Of a stretch of DNA of 22,857 nucleotides, positions 11,981-21,288 are shown in pieces. The DNA comes from Mansonella perstans (lineage: Eukaryota; Nematoda; Chromadorea; Rhabditida; Onchocercidae). The translations under genes and the position numbers were made by a program. The stretch's first letter is position 1. Each line of letters starts with the position of its first letter. Where the stretch lies: assembly GCA_037074765.1 (NCBI GenBank), contig JBAMDO010000436.1:1-22857 (forward strand), written 5' to 3'. The notes beneath the pieces are model-generated. The model was not told the DNA's origin, made no database searches, and saw only the letters and a program-made list of their open reading frames with translations.

Positions 11981-12046
11981 ATGTTTGGTATCGTTGAACA
12001 ATTGTTAGATTTGTTATACAATCCTGATTTTGTCAAATTATTTTAA
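11981..12046 (+). CDS. Upstream ORF in the ttyh leader (21 codons)
   Basis: ATG at 11981 reads MFGIVEQLLDLLYNPDFVKLF and stops at TAA 12044-12046, 3 nt before the ttyh ATG and in the same frame. It may tune translation of ttyh, or be absent from the mRNA if the transcript starts or is trans-spliced downstream. It has no family I recognise. Confidence 0.45.
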   Translation: MFGIVEQLLDLLYNPDFVKLF

Positions 12047-12049
12047 TTA

Positions 12050-12160
12050 ATGGCTACGGAAATTTTAATGAAAATATTACGTGCTATACCACGTTTCACG
12101 TTTGATCTTCAACCAACAACAAAAGCATTTACGCTACAATTCAACAGCAATTATGTGCAG
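12050..12160 (+). CDS. ttyh-1: ttyh exon 1 (residues 1-37)
   Basis: It encodes the extracellular N-terminus, including IPRFTFDLQP, which lines up with the family's LHxLPxxxFxLxPV region. The ATG at 12050 is the first in frame after a TAA at 12044. The exon ends CAG|GTAAAA in phase 0. Reading on without splicing stays open to 12319, but that extension does not resemble the family. Confidence 0.85.
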
Positions 12161-15100
12161 GTAAAAATTTTAATTTACAAAATATCCTATGACCATAATG
12201 GAAAATCAATTTCCTCCTACAACTACAGAGACAGAATGATGGTGATGATGATGAATAAACGTATATTTGAGTTAACTAGTCGATCGATACCGGAGTTGTA
12301 TCATTTTGAATATATCTAAAAACGTTTTTATTTTGTTTTAATTTATTTATTTGAAAACTAAATTAATTTTTGATTTCAAATGAATTAATAAAAACTAATC
12401 GATACGAGGTTGTATCATTTTGGATATTTAAAAATGTTTTATTTTTTTATTTATTAATTTTTTATATTTATTTGAAAATTGAACTAATTTTTTATTTTAA
12501 ATGAATTAAAAAATTTTTTTAAAATATATAATGTTTTAAACGTCTACTTCTTGTTTTTTTTTGATTGACATTTTAAATGTATGATGCTTTAAATCAGATG
12601 TTTGACAAATATTGTCATCTTGTGCTATTTAAATTTCAATTCAAATTATATAAATCCATTAAAAAAGAAAAAAATTGAAATAAATTCAGTGAATGAAAAA
12701 ATTTTTTGCAAATCACATGTAATTTAAATTTTTCAAAATATTTCCAACAATAATTTGTAATCTTTTTTGATATTTCGTCACAAATATATCATTTTTTTTT
12801 TTGTTAATTTCATAAAAATTGTTGAATGAGAAAAAATAATGAAAAAGAGTAAAATGAAAAATATCAAAATTTTAACAGTTGAATACAATTTTTAGGTATA
12901 TATATATAATATGTTTTTTCTGGTTATTGATAAGTGAAAGTGAATGATGATTCAATGATTCAATGATTCAGAATTGTATGAGTAAATCGGATTAATCAAT
13001 TCATTTGATTCATACGAATAATTCCTTTCATTCATTCATATCATTTGAAAATAGCCTTCGAAATTTATTTATTGATAATTGCCGGATATTGACAATTTCG
13101 GAAACCAAAGAAAAAATAAGAAAAAAATCCGAATATATGAAAATTTGTTGAACAATTTCAAATTTTATTTCTGATAAAAATTTTCAAATATATAAAAATT
13201 TATTGAACAATTTCAAATTTTATTTCTGGTAAAAATTTTCAAATATATAAAAATTTATTGAACAATTCCAAATTTTGTTTCTGATTGTAATGAGCACAAA
13301 TAAGAGTTTTGTTATCACAATAATCTTCGATTAATTCATCGGAAAATACAATTATCCAGTAAATCAATGTTAAATATTTAAATAATTTAGCACTTATTTA
13401 AAAAAAAAATGTTAATCCAATGATTTTAGATTATGCAATTGTTAGAATTTTCAGATTAAAACTTTTTGAACTGTAAGCAAATTTTTTTCCTTTTGTTCTT
13501 TTTTTAATTTAAATAAATTTACTTTTTTCTAATAAATTAAGAAATCATTTTTTGAGTGTTCGTTTTTTCTTTTTGTTAAAACTCATTTTTAGAAAAAAAA
13601 CTTCATTTTTAAAAAAAAAATTTTTTTTCCACTGTTACAATATTTGTTACATTTTAAATAAATTGTATTTTGCGAAATTTATTTCATCAGTAAAAAAAAT
13701 AGTAATTGTTATGATTACATTTGGAATTCAAAAAAAAATCCATCTCGAAATTAATATGATATAATGCGGTGTTTAAATTAAGCGCCAATATAAACATAAA
13801 CTTTTTTCCTTTTTTTTCTAGGCTACATAAAGAGCAAACATTAATTAACTCAAAATTTGTTTTCAAAAGTTTCATGTTTCTGTTTTTTTTTTTTTTTTTT
13901 TTGAATTATTATTTGCGCTTGTAGTGAATTTATTATAAATAAATTAAATGCATTAATAAAAATTTTTCATTTTCATAATTTATCATCAGCTGATTTTATT
14001 TATTGTTTATAGAAAAAAAATTTTCAAAAAAAAATAATTATTTTTTAATAAATAAATTTTTGAAAATAATTTTTTTTGTATTTTTAATAATTTCTTGCGA
14101 AAAAAATTCTTTTAAGTATTTTAAGAAATTTTGCATAATTTTAAAAATATATTTTTGATTAGTGTGATTTAGCTTTTTTTTTTGCTTGCTTGCAATAGCT
14201 TTTATTCTTCCTCATCCTTAATTGCAAAATTTAATCATGATTTTCCTTCTTCTTTGTTTCAAACATACATATTATACAAGTGAGACAGAGAGAGAGAAGG
14301 AGAAAAAGAAAAAAGAAAACCATTTAATCATCTAAAGATTTTATGCCATTTACTAGGCACTAAAATTAGACTAAAGAATATTTAAAAAAAAAGAATTTCT
14401 TCTATTCCAATTTAATGACTAAATAGTGATGTTAAATATCCTAGTCAATGATATAATTTATTCATTGTTAATAGATTAGAAAATAAACAAAAAGAATTTG
14501 TTAAAACCTAATCAATAATTTTAATTTGATTCAAATTATTTATTCCATTCCTTTATATTATTCATTCTTTTCTTATGCTATTTTCTATTTTCTTGAAAAT
14601 ACGAAATCTTGAGAATTTTTCATTTGGTGTAGTTCCGAAATGCTGATCATCCATAGGGATTACAGTAGGTAAAGCACGAAAGAAAGGTAAATGATGAGTT
14701 ACCAGGTCAATATGAATTAGAATTTGATAGATACCTATTTCTATTTCAGAAATTTTATATCAATTTTTTATGAAAAGTATTTACAAAAATTTTTTTTTAA
14801 AAATGTTTGATTTTACTTTCAGTCATTGTTTGTATGCACTGTTATCATTCTTTTCATTGGTGCATCATTACTGTTAACGATTACGATAACATGGATTTGT
14901 CAATGTTGCACCAAGCAAGATGCAAATGTTAAATCCAGGAGACGTGTTCGTCAATTGTCACTCGTATTATTCATCATTAGCATAATATGCTTGTAAGTTA
15001 TCATAATTTTTAAATTAAATTAAAATTAAAATTTGAACAAAAAAAAATCATAACTTGTATGTTACGTCTTACTATAGAATTAAAATGATCTTTAAGTTTT

Positions 15101-18100
15101 TGATTAACATTATTTTTTAGATCAAATACTTTGCTAAGTTTTAGCTTATATTTTTTGCAATGTGTTTATTTTGTATGAGCGTTAATTAATTAAGTGATTA
15201 ATTTCTTAATTAATTTATTTTTCTGTTCCTTAAATAAATCTTTAATTTGCGTGACTAATTTTTTTATTCAAATCTTCCCCATTCATTCGTTTTTTCATTT
15301 TTTTTTTAGCTTTTGCCTTGGACTATGCCTATTTGGCAATGATCATTTGAATCGCAGTATAATAAGTTCAATTACCAATGCTGAAGATATCACACGAAAT
15401 TTATTATTTGCTGATTCACAGGTTTGTTTTTGTTTTTATAATTTTACAAATAATGATTGTTGCCTTATCAAATGATAGAACATTCTTCAATTGATTAATT
15501 TTTTTTATCATTCAAACTAAGCCATTATTTTTTCTATTCAAATTAAGACATTCTTAATTATTGATTTCAAATTTCTCATATCGCATCGTTTTAACGCATA
15601 ACCTTAAATTTTTGCTCCGACAATTTCATTTCATGGTAAGCATCTTTCTTTTTTCAAAGAGAGAGAGGGAAAGAAAGTGAACGAGAGAAAAAGAAAAAAT
15701 CATTATTGTATTCTTTCAAATCTCTTTTATAGTCTTTTTGAGTTCTTAAATTTTAGTCAGTTTCATTAAATGACTATTGTTCGAAAACTGTTAAACAAAT
15801 CGATACATTATCAGGAGCGATCGAAAGTGCTGGCAAGAAAACGACTGATTTAAACAAAACGGTTATATTTAAAACATTTTTTTATAAAAAAAAAATTATT
15901 TTTTATAAAAAATTTATAAAAAAATTTCAAAAAAAGGTAATCAAAAATTTCATTTTTGTTCAAAAAAAATATGAAATCCTTTTCAATTGTTTCTTTAAAA
16001 TGATAATCAAACTTTTCACTTCATTCATAAAAGAAAATTAAAATCTGTCTTTAAATATTTCAAAGGAAAAAAGAATTTTCGCTCGTTTAAGAAAGGGAAA
16101 TTGAATTTTTCATTAATTCGTGCAAAAAGAAAGAAAAAAAGAATAATTTTAATACTGCAAAAAAAGATCGTTAAAATTTTTCGAAATTTCAGAAAAAAAT
16201 AGCTGTCAAATTTTTCTTCAAAAAAGATTGCAAAAAAAATTTTTTCAATATAATTCTTTTTTATTGATCATTTTTTTCTTTTTTCTTTTTTTTCTCTTCA
16301 TCTTTTTTTTCAGGCTTTAAATGAATGTATTACAATTCTGGATTCTATGTCCCAAAAATTTGATTTATTGAGCATCGATTTGACATTTCTAAGAAATGTA
16401 TTATCAGGAAATGTATTTGTTGAACGTTCATCACGCTATACGCAACGAATTGAGCTGGAAAGGTGAATTTCAAAATTAATAGTTTGAAACATGATTGATT
16501 GATTATTGATTGATTTTTTTTCTTTTTTTATTTTCATTTTTTGATTTAGAAATTAGTGTCAATTTTAAATTTACTGCGTTGTAAAATTTCAAAATATCGA
16601 GATGAAAAATTTTTTTACAATTTTTTTTCTCTTTTACGACTTACTATATTAATAAGTATTACTGTATTATTATTTTTTTCTTTCACTAATTACTATATTT
16701 GCGAGTATTACTGTATTATTATTATTTTTTCTTTTACCACTTTCTATATTAATAAACATTACTGTATTATATTTTTTTAGATGGATTTTATGTGCAACTT
16801 TACTATCCATTATGCTTATCGTACTTTTTGCTGGTGTTATTGCATTCTATCGTCAATCAAAAAAAGGCGCAGTGGTATTTTCTGGCCTTGGTTTTGCAAT
16901 TTTTATTGTTGGATGGTTACTGTTAGCACTGATATTTCCATCTTCTATGGTTCATAAATTTTTTTTCTTTTTTTTTCCCGTAATTTTTTTAAAATTTTAT
17001 ATTTAATTAATTTCCAACACATAGTTGATATATTTTAAAAAAGTAGAAATTTCAATTTTTTTTGCAGGGATTAGTAGACTTTTGCGCTGATGGTACTCAA
17101 TTTATGCGTGAACATATGTCAAATGAAACTATGGCAATGTTTGAATTTTATCGAAAATGTAATCCAGAAAATAATCATGATAGTAATGTTCCAAGTGTAA
17201 CACATATGGATAAAATTAGCAAACAACTCTTGGATATACGAAAAATGAGCCATAATTTTGACACCAGAATTGAAACATTGTTCAGTAACAGCAGCAAGGA
17301 AATGGCACAAGTGAGAAAAATACTATCATTACTGTTACTATTACTGTCATTACTATTACTATCACTATAATATTATTAAAATCATTGCTATAAAAAATTA
17401 CTATCATTATTATTAAAATTACTATTACTATCACTGATTATATTTAACCTTTGGTTTAAGATTTATCAAAATTCATCAGACAGTCCGATAAAAACTACGA
17501 AGAGAGGGAGAGAAGGAGAGAGAGAAGGAAAAAGCCAAGATGAAGAAGTTGTAAATGAAATAATGAATTACAAATGAGAAATTTTGCAAACAAAAAAGTG
17601 CTATTTGTTTGTTCATTCATTTTTTGCTCACCTGATAATTTTACTCACCTATAAATTTATATCAGTTTCAGCTTAATGAACAAGTTAAGCAAATTAATGA
17701 TGGTATGACAATTGCATTAAAAAATATTGGCGGTCTTGAAACGCTCATTTCATGTCATACATATCATAGCGATATGTTAATTATGGAACATAGCTTTTGT
17801 GTTGATGGAATGTAAGTAATGGAAATGAGAAATTTATTGCAATAATGGTTTATGGAAATTTTTTCAAACATTTTATTAGAAAATATAATGTTTAATTTTA
17901 AAACAAAAATTTTTTTTAAGGATTTTTTTTTAAAAAAATTTTTTTTACAGTATTGGATCATCAATCTTATTATATTGTTTGATTTTACTTGAAGCATTCT
18001 TGTTCACACTTTTACTTATCGTATCCAAAAGTTGGCATTTATTTGCACGATTGTAAGTATTTTTATAAGATTTGAAATATAACTAAAAAACTAAATATTG

Positions 18101-18470
18101 ATGAAATTCTTAATGGAAATTGATTAAATACTAATACTTGCAAAGTCATATCTTAAAATTCAGTTGATTAGTTAAAATTTTGATTTGTTTAGTTGATTAG
18201 TTAAAAATTTTGAATTTTCTTTTTATCAGATGAACAAATAAAATAAATTTTAGATTGAAATATTTTTTTTAAATTTAAATTTCAAATTTTAAAGGCCATC
18301 AGATTATGTAGAAGTTGATGAGGAAGATCCATTTTTTCCACGTGGAAATGATAGCACAATACCAGTAGACATTTATGGCAGTCATATTTTAAATCCACGT
18401 ACACGTTTTGCTAATTCATTGTAAGTTTTTTTTTTTCGTACATTTAATAGACAATATTTTCTTGTTGTTG

Positions 18471-18502
<32 letters not shown>

Positions 18503-19127
18503 GTGGTTTCTTATTGTTGTTTTTTTAGAGATCGTACAGAACAATCTACCGGAACAACAAATGCAACATGTCCTGCAAATGGTTCCATAAATAATCATAC
18601 TTCTGCTTCAACAGCATTACTCAATTCAAACAGTAATGAAACATCAACACCACTATGGCATCGTGGCATAACATCACAATCTACAACATCATCCGCCGCT
18701 AATGCTCCGCCTGCGGTAGGAACGAGCAGGTTCTTATAGCGTAACTACATCACTTCAAAGTGATTCCGTTCTAATTAAACAATTCATTTTAAAACTACAA
18801 TCATTCACTGTAATAATTTTCATTACCTTTTCTTAATTGATCAATATTTGAAAATGATTTCAATATAAATTTTCATTTACATTTAATTATAATTAATTTT
18901 TTAACAATAATTTAGAAGTAATATTAATTAATACCTGATTTAGATGTAATATTAATTAAAATACCTGATTAAGATGTAGTATTAATTAATCCTGATTGAT
19001 ATATAAATATGCATATATATATTAATTCAATTATTGCAGTATGATGCATACGGCATATCAAGTAAACACCGATGAAACAACATACCAACGTCGTAACAAC
19101 AACTATCAAGAACAATTTGATGTTTAG
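12050..19127 (+). CDS. ttyh-1: Tweety homologue (TTYH family) membrane protein, 12 coding exons, complete
   Basis: Tweety proteins are five-pass plasma-membrane proteins, described as volume- or Ca2+-linked anion channels or lipid-handling proteins. Exons: 12050-12160, 14823-14992, 15310-15421, 15757-15861, 16314-16462, 16781-16949, 17068-17310, 17672-17811, 17951-18052, 18295-18420, 18529-18729, 19040-19127. The sum is 1716 nt (571 residues plus stop), all phases agree and every intron is GT-AG. Membrane segments lie near residues 38-60, 82-103, 217-237, 246-266 and 401-425. Family landmarks are the N-terminal IPRFTFDLQP, the FGN after segment 2, the GLVDFC motif (C278), FYRKC (C303), SCHTYHSD (C381), FC (C396), and the acidic YVEVDEEDPFFP at 438-449, equivalent to the vertebrate DDDDPFNP. 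Sequons at N108, N291 and N346 fall in the extracellular parts. The C-terminus is Ser/Thr/Asn-rich. The family is certain to my eye; the symbol follows the worm orthologue. The exon 4 donor is the weakest boundary. Confidence 0.93.
12279..12510. repeat. 114-bp tandem duplication, ttyh intron 1
   Basis: GTTGTATCATTTTG occurs at 12295 and 12409, each preceded by CGATAC and followed by an AT-rich arm with TTTATTTGAAAA and AAATGAATTAA. Confidence 0.9.
13132..13284. repeat. 55-bp tandem repeat, about 2.8 copies, ttyh intron 1
   Basis: AATATAT(A/G)AAAATTT starts copies at 13132, 13187 and 13242. Copies differ at only a few bases. Confidence 0.95.
14823..14992 (+). CDS. ttyh-1: ttyh exon 2 (residues 38-93)
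   Basis: Acceptor TTTCAG, donor TT|GTAAGT, phase 2. It encodes membrane segment 1, a cytosolic CQCC plus basic loop (KSRRRVR), and the start of segment 2. Confidence 0.93.
15310..15421 (+). CDS. ttyh-1: ttyh exon 3 (residues 94-131)
   Basis: It completes segment 2 and gives the FGND motif that follows it, matching the GFYGN of other Tweety proteins. An N-R-S glycosylation sequon lies at N108. It ends CAG|GTTTGT in phase 0. Confidence 0.92.
15757..15861 (+). CDS. ttyh-1: ttyh exon 4 (residues 132-166), donor uncertain
   Basis: It encodes the extracellular helical region (CSKTVKQIDTLSGAIESAGKK). The acceptor is TTTTAG. I placed the donor at ACG|GTTATA because the family spacing between the FGN motif and segment 3 then fits best. 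The frame is also open to a better-looking donor at AAG|GTAATC (15936), which would add 25 low-complexity residues. Confidence 0.75.
16314..16462 (+). CDS. ttyh-1: ttyh exon 5 (residues 167-215)
   Basis: Acceptor TTTTTTTTCAG, donor AAAG|GTGAAT, phase 2. It encodes the second half of the first large extracellular domain, up to the Arg codon (split AG|A) just before segment 3. Confidence 0.93.
16632..16780. repeat. About 50-bp repeat, three copies, at the 3' end of ttyh intron 5
   Basis: TACTGTATTAT recurs at 16660, 16709 and 16760, each followed by a T-rich run. The third copy runs into the exon 6 acceptor TTTTTTTAG. Confidence 0.9.
16781..16949 (+). CDS. ttyh-1: ttyh exon 6 (residues 216-272), membrane segments 3 and 4
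   Basis: It encodes segment 3 (WILCATLLSIML...), a short basic cytosolic loop RQSKK and segment 4 up to IFPSSM. The donor ATG|GTTCAT is non-consensus, but skipping it would enter a poly-Phe frame that ends at 17006, and the next exon joins smoothly onto the family's GLxDFC motif. Confidence 0.9.
17068..17310 (+). CDS. ttyh-1: ttyh exon 7 (residues 273-353)
   Basis: It begins with GLVDFC, the most conserved extracellular motif of the family, and holds the paired cysteines C278 and C303 and sequons at N291 and N346. Acceptor TTTTGCAG, donor CAA|GTGAGA, phase 0. Confidence 0.95.
17315..17440. repeat. Degenerate (ACT/ATT)n microsatellite, ttyh intron 7
   Basis: Runs of TACTATTACTGTCATTACT-like triplets follow directly after the exon 7 donor. 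A purine tract (GAGAGGGAGAGAAGGAGAGA and on) follows at 17500-17535. Confidence 0.8.
17672..17811 (+). CDS. ttyh-1: ttyh exon 8 (residues 354-399)
   Basis: It encodes the end of the second extracellular domain, with the SCHTYHSD segment that equals DCRxLHKDY in vertebrate TTYH, and C396 before segment 5. Acceptor TTTCAG, donor AT|GTAAGT, phase 2. Confidence 0.95.
17951..18052 (+). CDS. ttyh-1: ttyh exon 9 (residues 400-433), membrane segment 5
   Basis: Acceptor TTTTTTACAG, donor TT|GTAAGT, phase 2. It encodes the last membrane segment, followed by KSWHLFAR, which matches the family's PRAWxxF. Confidence 0.95.
18162..18212. repeat. 29-bp direct repeat, ttyh intron 9
   Basis: AGTTGATTAGTTAAA occurs at 18162 and 18191. 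Confidence 0.8.
18295..18420 (+). CDS. ttyh-1: ttyh exon 10 (residues 434-475), acidic DPF motif
   Basis: It encodes the cytosolic acidic cluster YVEVDEEDPFFP, the hallmark directly after segment 5. The acceptor TTTTAAAG is unusual for lacking C before AG. The donor is TT|GTAAGT, phase 2. Confidence 0.93.
18529..18729 (+). CDS. ttyh-1: ttyh exon 11 (residues 476-542)
   Basis: It encodes a Ser/Thr/Asn-rich cytosolic tail. The acceptor at 18528 keeps the frame; a second acceptor 25 nt upstream does not. The donor is CAG|GTTCTT. If it is not used, translation ends three codons later with SRFL and TAG at 18737-18739. Confidence 0.85.
18915..18999. repeat. About 30-bp repeat, three copies, ttyh intron 11
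   Basis: Units built on ATACCTGATTxAGATGTA and ATATTAATTAA; ATACCTGATT begins at 18931 and 18961, with a shortened third copy near 18990. Confidence 0.8.
19040..19127 (+). CDS. ttyh-1: ttyh exon 12 (residues 543-571) and stop
   Basis: Acceptor TTATTGCAG. The split codon AG|T gives Ser, then a Gln/Asn-rich end finishing in QFDV and TAG. The reading frame joins exactly with exon 11, which supports the model. Confidence 0.82.
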
Positions 19128-19418
19128 CTTCAGGAAATTTTCAATTTTTTTTTTCTTTTTTATATCAAACATATTCATTTTTTCATTTAATTTATACTTT
19201 ACGAACAAAACTTATTTAATTATTTTTTTTTTTTCATCATTAAAATGTATTTTGTATAATTTGAATAATTCTTCTTCTTTAAAAAACAAAAATTGAAAAG
19301 GAAGGAAACAAAGAAATTTAATAACAATGTCAAATATTGTTATTAAATTTCAAATATAACATTTATTTAATTATTCAATTTTATCCAATTGTTCAGTTTT
19401 ATTCAGTTATTCGGTTTC

Positions 19419-19424
19419 AATAAA
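19419..19424 (+). terminator. Candidate ttyh polyadenylation signal AATAAA
   Basis: AATAAA lies about 290 nt after the ttyh stop. A second one is at 19545-19550. AT-rich sequence makes chance hexamers common, so either could be unused. Confidence 0.35.
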
Positions 19425-20702
19425 TTAGTATTTTGAAATATGTTTAAATTTTTGTTTACTTTTTTCTTTTTTAACGAAAAATTCTACTTATATTTGAAGA
19501 TAATTTTCTTTATTTATTTGTTTTTGTTTTTTTCAAATAAGTGGAATAAAATTTTTGATTTGTTGCATTATTGCAAATTTAAGGGCTCTTAAAAACCAAA
19601 TTTTTTTTTGTATCGCTCTACTTATTGCATTCCTATAATTTTTATTGTATTGAAAAGAAAAAAAATGGTCTCCAATTTTTGAATTATTTAATTTCTCCGA
19701 GATTTATTCTAATGAAATTTTGCAGGAAATTAGGAAATTCAAAAAAAGATTTTCGAAAAAAAAAAGAAATTTTTCATAAGAGAAATGAATTATTGCTCAG
19801 ACTGAGATTTTATCAGTTGTATTACTTATAAACACGTATTCAAATTTCTGATGCTTTTTTTCTTTTTTTTCTTAAATTAATAATTTCAATGTTAACAGGT
19901 TATTTTTCTGTATTTCTCAAAATAACGTATTATTTTTCAGTTTCTTTTTCATTTATATTTTTGTGTTTTTAACTTTTTTATTTTTTTCGAACAGAATAAA
20001 ATTTGTCGTATTTGTAATTTTATTGAATTTAATTTTATAATCATAAAACAGTATGCCCACATATAAAAATAGGCATAATTGCTTTTACGGAAATTTGTTT
20101 TGGATGGCAATTGTTGTTGTGATACATGAAACAAATGTAATGATACTGCTGTGTGTATTATTGTCGCCGACTTAATCATATTAATTTTAAATGAAAAAAA
20201 TTAAATTTTTCAAAGTGAATTGAAGACTACGTTTTACTAATCGACAAACAATTAAGTATTTTACATTTTTTGTAAAGCATTAATTGACATCTCGACTAGA
20301 CTTTAGATTTCAAGGAATTTTATTCCAGACTCTAACAAGACATTTTTCTGCAATCCCTTCTTCATCTCGAAATAGTGATTCTTAAAATTAACACAATTAA
20401 AAAAAGAAAAATGAATAATGTGATATAAAAAAAAGTTCAATCATGGAATTAATCAACGGATCAAAATCATTTTGAGTGATGGAAAAAATGATTTCCCGGA
20501 ATATTATGTTTAAATTTTCTTCATAATAGGTGACAAACAAGCTGGTATCAATATTTTTTAGCTGGTTAATTTTTTTAAAAAATGATTCAAAATTTTTAGC
20601 TATTTAATTAATTTTTTTTGTCATCAGGATTAACCAAAAGTATTATTCGTATCGGAAAAAATAACAAAATACATTTATAACTGCTGCATGCATGAATTTC
20701 TC

Positions 20703-20708
20703 TTTATT
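20703..20708 (-). terminator. Candidate polyadenylation signal of the astacin gene
   Basis: TTTATT on + reads AATAAA on the minus strand, about 370 nt after the stop codon at 21074. It is only a candidate. Confidence 0.25.
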
Positions 20709-21073
20709 CAATTTAGCAGTTCAATTAATTATCAATTTTTGAAATCTCCGATATATTGATTATTGCAAGTAATAAAATATTCATTTAAAATTTGTCGGGC
20801 TGGTTTTGATCATCTAAAAATAGCAATATCTGATGATGATAGCAATCAGAAAAAGACCATAATTTTATCCTTGCATACATCGTATTACTGTATAGATTGA
20901 TTATTGTGTATTCGTTGCTGGATAATCAAAATTTTTATGAAATTTTTTTAATGCAAATTTTATAAAACACCAAAAAAAATTAAAAGTCTTTTTGTCAAGT
21001 CATTTTTTTCGTTTTTTTTTTTGATGTTTCATTTTCTTAACATTGTAAAGCAATGAATCACCATGTCAATTTA

Positions 21074-21288
21074 TTATTGATTAAAAAATAATTTTAAAAT
21101 ACGCGAAATATCTGAAAATATATTGCTTGATGGTCGACCAAAGTTTCGAAAAGTTCTTGGGAGCTCTTTGAGAATAACACGTTCCCAGGTATTATCAATA
21201 CCATTTTCGGCACCAATTAATCCGGTTATACCACCATATCCTTTCCACTGTGCTGGTGGTGGTTTAGGTAATGGATTTGATGTGGAAT
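21074..21288 (-). CDS. Astacin gene terminal exon
   Basis: Acceptor CTTTTAG. The split codon G|AT gives Asp. It encodes a 72-residue tail with PKPPPAQW, a Gly/Ile-rich GGITGLIG and a basic ELPRTFRNFGRP, then TAA at 21074-21076. The base composition is clearly richer than its surroundings up to about 21125; the last 15 codons are AT-rich and could be extended by a missed splice. Confidence 0.8.

Larger units (their letters stand above)
12161..14822 (+). other. ttyh intron 1 (2.66 kb, the longest)
   Basis: GTAAAA to TTTCAG. It contains a 114-bp duplication (12279-12510), a 55-bp triplet repeat (13132-13284), a GA-rich tract at 14284-14320 and long A and T runs. I see no further coding exon: exon 1 joins exon 2 without any gap relative to the family. 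Confidence 0.85.
19128..21073. other. Convergent intergenic region
   Basis: AT-rich sequence between the two converging stops. It should hold both 3' UTRs. I see candidate poly(A) hexamers on both strands and homopolymer runs, but no open frame with recognisable content. Confidence 0.6.

Noticed and set aside
12161..12319. Readthrough extension of ttyh exon 1
   Set aside because: The exon 1 to exon 2 join restores the family sequence; the extension has no family resemblance and overlaps the 114-bp duplication.
18416..18598. Minus-strand frame across the exon 10/11 boundary
   Set aside because: Antisense shadow of ttyh and its poly-T intron.
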